DNA of 46,273 bases from Reyranella sp. (lineage in GTDB: Bacteria; Pseudomonadota; Alphaproteobacteria; Reyranellales; Reyranellaceae), in the NCBI RefSeq assembly GCF_004296935.1, contig NZ_SCVH01000099.1, positions 1 through 46,273 on the forward strand. The letters are read 5' to 3'. Both the position numbers and the translations under genes were made by a program. Of this stretch, positions 16,964 through 22,708 are shown piece after piece. A model generated the notes under the pieces. It was not told the origin of the DNA and made no database searches. It worked only from the letters and a program-made list of their open reading frames with translations. Numbering within the stretch: position 1 is the first letter of the stretch; each line of letters opens with the position of its first letter.

Positions 16964-17044
16964 CTGATAGGTCCGGTGGCCTTAATACCCACGGATCCGT
17001 CCGGGATGCTCTGCGTTCTACTCTAGGCTAGAGGAGTCCCAATC

Positions 17045-17722
17045 ATGTACACTCGACGCAAGAGCGCGACCCCACCATCACGCTCGACAAGGGAAATGCA
17101 CCAGTTCGACCGACAGAAATTCAAGGCGCTGATCCACTACGTGATCAATCGCTGCCCTCCGGAGCATGTCGGGAAAACCAAACTCAACAAAGCAGGTTTT
17201 TACGCCGACATGATCTGCTACTTGCAGTTGGGTCGCCCGATGACGGGAGAGACCTACGCTCGCCAGAGTCATGGGCCCGTTGCTGAACACCTACAGTCGT
17301 GCCTTCGCGAGCTGATCGCTGAGGGTGATCTTGACGAGAAGCTTGTGCCGTACTTCGGCTTTTCGAAGTACGAATACATCGCGCGGCGGCCGCCAAACAT
17401 GTCGGCGTTCTCGGATGCTGAGATGAAGCTTGTCGATGAGGTTGCTGACTTTGTCTGTCTCCAGAACAGCGCACGCTCCATAAGTGAACTCAGCCATACA
17501 GAGGCGTGGGAATGTGCGGCGCCGGGCGAGGAGCTTCCGTACTTTGCGGCAACCCAGCTACTGCCTGCCGATGTCGAGGAAGATGATCGCGCCTGGGGCG
17601 CGGCGGAGATGGCTACACTTGCAGCTCAGAAACCTCGGTATAAAGAAGTACGTGGCAAATCCCTCCGAGATGTTTGCGGCGAGCTATCTCCGCCTCCACG
17701 GCGGCGCCGAGCAGCGAGTTGA
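17045..17722 (+). CDS. Panacea (DUF4065/SocA-like) domain protein, probable antitoxin
   Basis: A 225-aa protein with a DUF4065/Panacea domain at about residues 20-150 (FKALIHYVINRC..KTKLNKAGFYADM..GRPMTGETYARQSHGPVAEHL). Family knowledge: this domain is the antitoxin part of a very promiscuous group of toxin-antitoxin pairs, and in SocA it acts as a proteolytic adaptor. The C-terminus is Arg/Pro-rich (SPPPRRRRAAS). ATG 17045 has a clear GAGGAG site. The gene overlaps a small downstream frame by 53-71 bp, which fits a toxin-antitoxin pair. Base composition is AT-richer than in the flanking core genes. Confidence 0.8.
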   Translation: MYTRRKSATPPSRSTREMHQFDRQKFKALIHYVINRCPPEHVGKTKLNKAGFYADMICYLQLGRPMTGETYARQSHGPVAEHLQSCLRELIAEGDLDEKLVPYFGFSKYEYIARRPPNMSAFSDAEMKLVDEVADFVCLQNSARSISELSHTEAWECAAPGEELPYFAATQLLPADVEEDDRAWGAAEMATLAAQKPRYKEVRGKSLRDVCGELSPPPRRRRAAS

Positions 17723-17927
17723 TGACTTCGTCGAATATCTGAAGTGGCGTTGTGAACGAGGCAATCCGCTTGGCCAGCGTCTGAAGGGCAACCTCTACGT
17801 CGCCGTGATGCCATCTCTAGAGGATGGAACGAAGATTCGCATCCTCTATGGTGACGATAAAGCTAAGCTGCGTATCGACCTACACTCTCTCTCCTTTACT
17901 TCGGCCTCCGCGGCGACGGCGCGGTAG
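17652..17927 (+). CDS. Small protein overlapping the Panacea gene, candidate toxin
   Basis: About 91 aa if it starts at GTG 17652, or 85 aa from ATG 17670. It overlaps the 3' end of the Panacea gene in another frame. The sequence (MFAASYLRLHGGAEQRVDDFVEYLKWRCERGNPLGQR, then NLYVAVMPSLEDGTKIRILYGDDKAKLRIDL) reads like a real folded alpha/beta protein. I do not recognise the family. Position after an antitoxin-type gene suggests a toxin partner; this is inference. It converges on the E1 gene 47 bp downstream with no clear terminator between. Confidence 0.55.
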   Translation: MANPSEMFAASYLRLHGGAEQRVDDFVEYLKWRCERGNPLGQRLKGNLYVAVMPSLEDGTKIRILYGDDKAKLRIDLHSLSFTSASAATAR

Positions 17928-17974
17928 GCGCTCAATATTAATTGCCTAGCCGATTGCACTCTAACAAAACCTCG

Positions 17975-18853
17975 TCAGTTTCTGCGCTTCAAGAGGTGCG
18001 AGAGTTTGAGGTAGCGCTCTACATCAGCTTCCTCTGGTCGGCCGCGAATGCCCTTGCAGACTAGGCAATCTGTTCGCGGTTCATCCAAGCTCACCACTAC
18101 CTTGGACTCCCAGCCACGATATGTCTGCAGGCGTTTGGGCGCGCGAAGGCCAGTCACTGCGACCATGAACTCAAGTGCCGCTAGACCAGCAATAACACCG
18201 TTAAGCGGAGAGACGGACGGCCCTTTGACATCTAGCGCGCCTGCGGCAATGCCATAGATGGCGTCCTCACGGTTGCGGCTCTCGTCCGTTTCGATGTACC
18301 GGCGTACCATCTTGCGATCGAGTAGGCCGAGGCAGTCGAGACATCCCTGGCCGCCGACAGAGACGCAGACACGGCCACCGTAGATTCCTGGCTCCGGCAC
18401 GTCGGAAGCGAGATCGATATACGGCCTTTCATAAGCCGCGCAGAGTTCGTTTAGGATCGCACGTGGACCATCATGGTCAAAGCAGCCAAGCACCCAGTTT
18501 GCCTCTCTAATCGCAGCGAACGCCCTTTCCGAGACGAGGCTGCATTCCAACGGCACGCTTTCAACGTCAGGGTTTGTCTCTCGGATGAGCCGATTGGCAA
18601 TTATCACCTTTGCGCTGCCAGGTATTGGATCGGTATGTCGCGCGCCGACAAAGCGGTTCCGATTGGTGTCATCAAGTTCCTCGTCGTCGATGGACGTGAT
18701 GCGTTTTACGCCAAGAAGCGCTAGGTGTTGGATGAGCGGGCTGCCGAGCCCGCCAGTGCCGGCAACGACGACCGCGGTGCTGCGTAGCTTCTGCTGGCCG
18801 TCAGCGCCGAAGAGTAAAATATTGCGGTGATACCGGTCGGGCATGTCGGTCAT
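17975..18853 (-). CDS. E1-like (ThiF/MoeB/UBA) activating enzyme of a bacterial ubiquitin-like system
   Basis: A 292-aa adenylating enzyme predicted to activate the C-terminal glycine of the Ubl encoded at 19766. Visible motifs are the ATP loop GTGGLG (32-37), Asp56, NRNR (64-67, the arginine-finger region), Lys82 and Asp126 (GCFDHDG). Two CxxC pairs for structural zinc are at 171/174 (CLDC) and 263/266 (CLVC). The crossover loop between them (175-213) contains no cysteine; Ser192, Ser213 and Ser215 are the only likely nucleophiles there. The start ATG 18853 overlaps the JAMM gene stop as ATGA. It is the last gene of the operon. ThiF/MoeB housekeeping roles are unlikely next to an E2 and a JAMM gene. 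Confidence 0.87.
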   Translation of the reverse strand: MTDMPDRYHRNILLFGADGQQKLRSTAVVVAGTGGLGSPLIQHLALLGVKRITSIDDEELDDTNRNRFVGARHTDPIPGSAKVIIANRLIRETNPDVESVPLECSLVSERAFAAIREANWVLGCFDHDGPRAILNELCAAYERPYIDLASDVPEPGIYGGRVCVSVGGQGCLDCLGLLDRKMVRRYIETDESRNREDAIYGIAAGALDVKGPSVSPLNGVIAGLAALEFMVAVTGLRAPKRLQTYRGWESKVVVSLDEPRTDCLVCKGIRGRPEEADVERYLKLSHLLKRRN

Positions 18854-19365
18854 GTCCACCCCTTCAGGGACTGGTTGGTCGGGCGGCGTAGATGCTCGCC
18901 AGCGAGAATGCCGCCGAGCGGCAGCGGGATCTTCGGATCGTCGAGCCACACAAGAGCATCAAAGCAGTTTCGTGCGACGACGATCGCGACGTAGGGGCGG
19001 CTGCGAAGGCGCCACCACATATGGGGAACTGTCTCTTGTAGGCCAACGCGGTCTGCCAGCGAAAAGGCGGCCGTACGTGCTCCCGGATGAGAGTGCATTT
19101 CGACGAGGGATGCGCCAAGGTCGTGCGCCCGTTTGATCAGCCGGGCGCGCGTAGTGTCTTTCAATTCAAGGTAGTCGCTCTCCTGAGTCTCAAAATCTTC
19201 CGGTGTGAGTTTCATTGACTCGACGACTTCAAAGTTGACGTGATCCTCGAAACGACTCGAATTGACAAACAGGAACGCCGCTTCTTCGTGAATGCTGTCG
19301 GGTCGAAGCAAATGCGCGATCAGGTCCATGAACAGTGCGTCCGGCATCTTAAGAAGCGTTTTCAT
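18850..19365 (-). CDS. JAMM/JAB-domain metallopeptidase, predicted Ubl deconjugase
   Basis: A 171-aa JAB-family zinc peptidase, predicted to remove the Ubl from targets. The metal site is His91, His93 and Asp105 in EMHSHPG..AFSLAD, with Ser102 and an upstream catalytic Glu at 27 or 28 (IHEEAAF). The His-to-Asp spacing is one residue longer than the usual JAMM consensus, so activity needs testing. ATGA overlaps join it to the E2 gene before it and the E1 gene after it. Because the Ubl already ends in glycine, a deconjugating role is more likely than Ubl maturation. Confidence 0.83.
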   Translation of the reverse strand: MKTLLKMPDALFMDLIAHLLRPDSIHEEAAFLFVNSSRFEDHVNFEVVESMKLTPEDFETQESDYLELKDTTRARLIKRAHDLGASLVEMHSHPGARTAAFSLADRVGLQETVPHMWWRLRSRPYVAIVVARNCFDALVWLDDPKIPLPLGGILAGEHLRRPTNQSLKGWT

Positions 19366-19766
19366 GCTCCCTCTTTCAGTCGCTGGGTGAAGCTTCGGAC
19401 CCAAGCAAGCAGATTGGAGCCCGCGGCGGCATCTGCGCTGGGTGTCCATCCGTCTGGCGCCCAAGAGAAATGCTGCCATGAACCGTCGAACGGCGGGCTG
19501 ATGGCTGACCCGGTGTCCTTTGGCGCGATGCCTTTGAAATTGATCCCGGTTGGTGCGGCGAAACCATACGGCTCACCGGCCGGATAGCTGGCTACGATCT
19601 TGAACACGACAGGCTCTTTCTCGGCGGGCTTTTCGCCGATCTGCCACCCGGCTGGAAAAGCAAAACGGGGAATCCTGAACCAGTCCTCCCCGCCTTGCTC
19701 TCTATGCTCGATATCCGGATAGTACTTCCTCAGGAGTGCCAGCTCCTGTTCGAGCCGTGGACGCAT
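19362..19766 (-). CDS. E2-like (prokaryotic E2 family) protein without any cysteine
   Basis: A 134-aa protein that fits the prokaryotic E2 (UBC-fold) pattern: an N-terminal helix (LEQELALLRKYYP), beta strands ending in the VASYPAG turn (58-64), then PPFDGSWQHFSW (91-102) where a canonical E2 has its catalytic cysteine, Trp107, and a C-terminal helix (NLLAWVRSFTQRL). It contains no cysteine at all. His99 and Ser101 (or Ser96) lie where the catalytic residue is expected. I start it at ATG 19766, which shares its A with the Ubl stop (TGATG); an ATG at 19781 would add five residues. Calling it an E2 rests on fold pattern plus operon context. Confidence 0.75.
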   Translation of the reverse strand: MRPRLEQELALLRKYYPDIEHREQGGEDWFRIPRFAFPAGWQIGEKPAEKEPVVFKIVASYPAGEPYGFAAPTGINFKGIAPKDTGSAISPPFDGSWQHFSWAPDGWTPSADAAAGSNLLAWVRSFTQRLKEGA

Positions 19767-20017
19767 CAGCCGCGTTTCCACTTGTGCTTCTTGCCAAAGC
19801 CCTGGCCCGGCTTGATCTCGATGATTTCACCCGGCGACAAGGTGCGCTCGTTGTTGTCCTTATCTACCTCGATCACGCCCTGTGAGAGTTCCCAGCCGCC
19901 AAGCTGGGCAATCTGCTCGGTCGTAATGGTGTCTTGATCCCAAGGGATGTCCTTTCCCTCGATGTTCAAGATGTACTTCGGTTCCTTTTTTGCGGCCGCG
20001 CTTGTCTCGTTGGTCAT
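19766..20017 (-). CDS. Ubiquitin-like modifier protein (multiubiquitin-domain type, single domain)
   Basis: An 83-aa protein with a flexible Ala/Lys-rich N-terminus (1-13) and one beta-grasp domain of the Multi_ubiq type: YILNIEGKDIPWDQDTIT, then EQIAQLGG and a C-terminal SPGEIIEIKPGQGF. It ends KHKWKRG, so a single glycine is already exposed and no processing is needed before adenylation. ATG 20017 is chosen because AGGAG lies 9 nt upstream; the GTG just before it (20020) is possible. It is the first gene of the operon and is coupled to the E2 by TGATG. No cysteine is present. Confidence 0.8.
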   Translation of the reverse strand: MTNETSAAAKKEPKYILNIEGKDIPWDQDTITTEQIAQLGGWELSQGVIEVDKDNNERTLSPGEIIEIKPGQGFGKKHKWKRG

Positions 20018-20047
20018 CACGCAAAGCTCCTCATTATTTAATGGTGC

Positions 20048-20061
20048 CTCGGCTTTCCGAG
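20048..20061 (-). promoter_or_regulatory. Leader hairpin of the Ubl operon
   Basis: CTCGG (20048-20052) and CCGAG (20057-20061) pair over a 4-nt loop in the predicted 5' leader of the Ubl mRNA, about 30 nt before the start codon. There is no T run, so it is not an intrinsic terminator. It might stabilise the leader. Confidence 0.35.
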
Positions 20062-20069
20062 CCCTTGCT

Positions 20070-20098
20070 TATGATGACGAGCCTGCTTGAAATGTCAA
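20070..20098 (-). promoter_or_regulatory. Promoter of the Ubl-E2-JAMM-E1 operon
   Basis: On the minus strand a perfect -35 box TTGACA lies at 20098-20093, inside operator 1. A weaker -10 follows after 17 bp (ATCATA, 20075-20070) or 18 bp (TCATAA). Occupancy of operator 1 would block RNA polymerase directly. Confidence 0.6.
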
Positions 20099-20100
20099 GC
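20085..20100. promoter_or_regulatory. Operator 1, palindrome GCTTGAAATGTCAAGC
   Basis: A perfect inverted repeat of GCTTGA with a 4-bp spacer; the arms extend to 7 bp with the flanking T and A. It covers the -35 box of the Ubl operon promoter. It uses the same half-site as operator 2, so the same dimeric regulator, most simply the divergent XRE protein, should bind both. Confidence 0.7.
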
Positions 20101-20104
20101 AAAC

Positions 20105-20120
20105 ATCAAGCGCGCTTGAT
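20105..20120. promoter_or_regulatory. Operator 2, palindrome ATCAAGCGCGCTTGAT
   Basis: A perfect 16-bp palindrome built from the same TCAAGC/GCTTGA half-sites. Its centre is exactly 20 bp from that of operator 1, about two helical turns. It overlaps the -35 box of the xre promoter, which suggests autoregulation. Confidence 0.7.
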
Positions 20121-20144
20121 AGAGAAGGCGTGTAAGCCTAGAAT
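20116..20144 (+). promoter_or_regulatory. Promoter of the xre-immA pair
   Basis: TTGATA (20116-20121), a 17-bp spacer and TAGAAT (20139-20144) make a near-consensus sigma-70 promoter. Transcription would start near 20151, 28 nt before the xre start codon. AGGGAGG at 20165-20171 is the ribosome-binding site. Confidence 0.7.
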
Positions 20145-20178
20145 CTGCTTACGAATCAATCACTAGGGAGGCGCCCAG

Positions 20179-20574
20179 ATGCTCAACCACGTTAAGAGGA
20201 GTGCCGCGAAACCAAAGACACTTGGGCAGTATCTGGCATCAATTCGTAAAGACCGCCGCATGACGTTACGGCAAGTGGAAGAGGCGACAGCGAAAGAAGT
20301 ATCGAACGCATACCTGAGCCAAATCGAGAACGACAACGTTCAACAACCATCGCCCAATGTGCTTCACGCGCTCGCTCAAGTTTACGCTATCGATTACGAA
20401 CAGCTCATGGAAATGGCGGGGCATATCCTCCCCTCGAAGAGTCGCAGCAGCGAACAACGGCACGGCCGAGTCGCAACTTTCGCTGAGCACAACCTGACGC
20501 CGGAGGAAGAGGTAACGCTGATGGATTACCTTGAGTTCATTCGCAGGAAGAAACGACCGGATGATCAAACCTGA
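20179..20574 (+). CDS. XRE-family HTH repressor (CapH-like position)
   Basis: A 131-aa DNA-binding protein with a Cro/CI-type helix-turn-helix at residues 15-80 (LGQYLASIRKDRRMTLRQVEEAT, then NAYLSQIEN). A linker and a short C-terminal helix follow (TPEEEVTLMDYLEFIRRKKR). It is transcribed away from the Ubl operon across a gap holding two palindromic operators, and it overlaps an ImmA/IrrE peptidase gene by 14 bp. Family knowledge: in CBASS operons a HTH repressor (CapH) is cleaved by a paired peptidase (CapP) upon DNA damage. That this protein works the same way is inference from layout and domain types. Confidence 0.85.
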   Translation: MLNHVKRSAAKPKTLGQYLASIRKDRRMTLRQVEEATAKEVSNAYLSQIENDNVQQPSPNVLHALAQVYAIDYEQLMEMAGHILPSKSRSSEQRHGRVATFAEHNLTPEEEVTLMDYLEFIRRKKRPDDQT

Positions 20575-21502
20575 CGATAGCAGTCTTGATCCGGATGAAC
20601 TTCGCGCGGTCGAGGAGCGCGCACGGAAGCTCCTTGATCGCGCATCTGCCTGGAAGGTTTTTCCAACACCGGTCGACGATATCGTGGCTGCGGCGAAGCT
20701 TAAGCTCGCACCCAGCAGCTTATTCGATCCGCGTCGACTCATGGCGTATATCCAAGAAAAGACGGCCGGTACCGCGAATCTTGTCAAATCGGCAATCTCG
20801 AAAATTTTCGGCCTTTGCGATGTCGAGGAGTCCGTTATTCATATCGACAGCACGGTTGCTCAGTCGAAACAGAACTTTCTAAAGCTTCATGAGACTGGCC
20901 ATCATGAGCTGCCTACCCATCGAAAGCTGTTCAAGTTTTTTCAGGATTGCGATAAGACTCTCGCACCGGAAACTGCAGACCGATTCGAACGTGAAGCCAA
21001 CAATTTTGCGCGATTTGCCCTTTTCCAAGGTGACACCTACCGTCAATACGCCGCCGACAGCAAGTTCACGATTAAGACCCCGATGAATCTTGCCAAGAAA
21101 TTTGGCGCATCGGTTTACGCGTCGACCCGCGAATTCGCGCGAACGAACTTCAGGGAATGTGTTGTCTACATTCTAGAACCGATTGAGTTCGCGCCCGGCG
21201 TCGGCGCCCGCGCTCATGTTCGGCGGGTCGAAGTCTCGCCGAGTTACGCGATCAAGTTCGGATATCCGGCAGATACGGTGATAACACTTGACCATATGCT
21301 CGGACCCGTTCTGCCGATCGGGCGCAGGATGACACGGCCCACAACACTTTTCGTTGCTGATCGCAACGGGGACCGTCACGAGTGTCTTGCCGAAGCCTTC
21401 GATACGACTTGGAACATTCTTGTCCTTCTATACCCGGTGAAGGCGTTGACTGCTTCGACCGTGATCCTTCCGTCCGGCTTCAAGGAAGTCGCCGCGACAT
21501 AA
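20561..21502 (+). CDS. ImmA/IrrE (DUF955) family zinc metallopeptidase (CapP-like position)
   Basis: A 313-aa predicted metallopeptidase. The HExxH motif is HETGH at 110-114, with EREANNFARFALF (143-155) supplying the third ligand region typical of ImmA. An extra domain of about 140 residues follows (VVYILEPIEFAPG through GDRHECLAEAFDTTWNILVLLYP) and may sense a signal. The start ATG 20561 overlaps the repressor gene by 14 bp, so they are co-translated. The likely substrate is the XRE repressor, as for ImmA-ImmR and CapP-CapH; direct evidence is lacking. It is the last gene of the AT-rich island. Confidence 0.83.
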   Translation: MIKPDDSSLDPDELRAVEERARKLLDRASAWKVFPTPVDDIVAAAKLKLAPSSLFDPRRLMAYIQEKTAGTANLVKSAISKIFGLCDVEESVIHIDSTVAQSKQNFLKLHETGHHELPTHRKLFKFFQDCDKTLAPETADRFEREANNFARFALFQGDTYRQYAADSKFTIKTPMNLAKKFGASVYASTREFARTNFRECVVYILEPIEFAPGVGARAHVRRVEVSPSYAIKFGYPADTVITLDHMLGPVLPIGRRMTRPTTLFVADRNGDRHECLAEAFDTTWNILVLLYPVKALTASTVILPSGFKEVAAT

Positions 21503-21893
21503 GAACGTGGATATCGACTGACCAGCAGAACATCCCTTCAGGCAAGCCCCGCCCGTCCCACCGGGTACACTCCCTTGAGGAGAGGGGGCGCCACCGCGGG
21601 TCCTGACCCGTGGCCTGTCCTGAGGCCGTAGGCCGAAGGAACACCAACAAACCGCAGCACCCTCCGACGGTCGTTCGGACGTCGGTGCTGACGGGACGTG
21701 CCGGACCAACGCGCACGCGTTTCTCCCGAGGCTTTTGGGCCGAGGGACTTTAGCGGCCACCCGCGGCTCCTGAGTCGCGGCATGCTGGGAGCGCGCCACT
21801 CCAGTGGCGCTCATGCTCATGAGAAGATTGCGCCACTGGAGTGGCGCGCTCCCAGCGATGAGGGGCACTGGTTTTGGCTCAAGCCCAACGTGT
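21503..21893. other. 391-bp non-coding stretch with a long hairpin
   Basis: No gene is supported here. Several GC-rich frames stay open by chance on the minus strand, without ribosome-binding sites or family resemblance. The sequence has the patchwork look of degenerate intergenic repeats. It includes CTGTCCTGAGGCCGTAGGCC near 21616 and the perfect 26-bp inverted repeat annotated at 21785-21855. It marks the right edge of the AT-rich island. Confidence 0.45.
21785..21855. repeat. Perfect 26-bp inverted repeat
   Basis: The left arm (21785-21810, starting CTGGGAGCGCGCC) and right arm (21830-21855, ending GCGCTCCCAG) are exact reverse complements around a 19-nt loop. The transcript from either strand would form a very stable hairpin. 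It has no T run, so it is probably a repeat element and not a classical terminator, although it could still stop RNA degradation or transcription between convergent genes. Confidence 0.8.
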
Positions 21894-22034
21894 GGGCCCA
21901 ACTTCTGGCCCAACACTCCCATCGTTCAGGTGGGCCAGCCGGGGCGCCGAAAAGCCTGGATTTGCTGGCTTTTCGGCGCGTTAAAAGCCGAAAAACTTAC
22001 ACGCGATTTGGGCCAAAATTCGAAAGTTGGGCCC
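21894..22034. repeat. 141-bp inverted-repeat (MITE-like) element, copy 2
   Basis: GGGCCCAACTT (21894-21904) plus GGCCCAA (21907-21913) pair with TTGGGCC (22008-22014) plus AAGTTGGGCCC (22024-22034). An inner perfect 12-bp stem is CGCCGAAAAGCC (21945-21956) with GGCTTTTCGGCG (21967-21978). The ends and core match the copy at 72-212. It lies 11 nt after the stop of the minus-strand gene at 22046. Confidence 0.75.
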
Positions 22035-22045
22035 GCGCTAAAGGG

Positions 22046-22513
22046 TCAGGCCGGCGTCGCGAGGCGCGTCGCCTGGCTCGCGGCGAGCTGCCAGCCGCTG
22101 ATCGCGGTCACGTAGACGGCGGTCCAGCGGACGTCGTCGGTCTTCCGGTCGGCCGCGGTCGCAAGCGGGCTGCGGCCGGTGGCGATCACGGTCGGGCCGG
22201 TGAAGACGCGGAAGCCGAGTTCGCTCGTGGGCGCCGTCTCGATCAGCGGCGCGCCCGCCATCGCCGCCGCGAGGCGCTGGGCCTTGTCGTCGATTTTCCC
22301 GGCGGCGTCGGTGTGGGTGAAGCTGTCGGCGTAGCAGGCTTTCAGCGTCGGCAGGTGCTTGTCCGCGATCGCCTTGGCGAGCCTGGCGCGGAAGGTCGTG
22401 ACCTCGTCGATCATGCGCCGGGCCTCGGCGCCCTGGGGCGCCTGCGGCGGATGGGCGAACGCCGCGGCGGCGGGCAGCAGGGCTGCGGTTGCGAGAAGCG
22501 AGCGTCTGAGCAC
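22046..22513 (-). CDS. Exported SnoaL/DUF4440-like (NTF2-fold) protein
   Basis: A 155-aa protein with a Sec-type signal peptide (LRRSLLATAALLPAAAAFAHP). The domain that follows resembles the NTF2-like SnoaL/DUF4440 fold (EVTTFRARLAKAIADKHLPTLKACYADSFTHTDAAGK, and a C-terminal DVRWTAVYVTAISGWQLAASQ). Members are small-molecule-binding or isomerase-like proteins; the function here is unknown. The start is GTG 22513, with AGGAAAGG about 8 nt upstream. The 3' end abuts the inverted-repeat element at 21894. Confidence 0.75.
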   Translation of the reverse strand: MLRRSLLATAALLPAAAAFAHPPQAPQGAEARRMIDEVTTFRARLAKAIADKHLPTLKACYADSFTHTDAAGKIDDKAQRLAAAMAGAPLIETAPTSELGFRVFTGPTVIATGRSPLATAADRKTDDVRWTAVYVTAISGWQLAASQATRLATPA

Positions 22514-22655
22514 GGAATGGACCTTTCCTGTCGTCCTGAGCGTAAGCGAAGGACCTTGCGCCCGCCACGCCTTGCCCGACCGGCCAGGTGGTGGCGCGCA
22601 GTGAAGGATGAGTTCGACGAATAGCCGGGAGCACGCTTCCGGCAATGACACGACC

Positions 22656-22687
22656 AACCGGCGGGCGTCTCCCGCCGGTTTTCTTTT
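22656..22687 (+). terminator. Rho-independent terminator before the phage-type gene
   Basis: AACCGGCGGG and CCCGCCGGTT form a perfect 10-bp stem with a CGTCT loop, followed by TTCTTTT. It is oriented with the plus strand and ends 21 bp before the gene at 22709, so it insulates that gene from upstream transcription or attenuates it. Confidence 0.75.
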
Positions 22688-22708
22688 GCCTGAAAGGAGA
22701 CGATCGAA

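Larger units (their letters stand above)
16696..17044. other. 349-bp intergenic region at the island edge
   Basis: It contains the partial repeat B copy (16711-16760) and then unrelated sequence whose A+T content rises towards the Panacea gene. A 62-codon minus-strand reading frame (16773-16961) has no ribosome-binding site I can defend. A cluster of GCATT/AATGC half-sites is annotated separately. GAGGAG at 17031-17036 serves the gene at 17045. Confidence 0.4.

Noticed and set aside
17975-18853. Housekeeping ThiF or MoeB for thiamin or molybdopterin synthesis
   Set aside because: No thi or moa genes are near, and tight coupling to Ubl, E2 and JAMM genes points to a conjugation pathway.
21428-21922. 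A 164-codon minus-strand frame in the gap after the ImmA gene
   Set aside because: It crosses the 26-bp inverted repeat and the end of the 141-bp element, has no start signal, and has a composition typical of repeat DNA.
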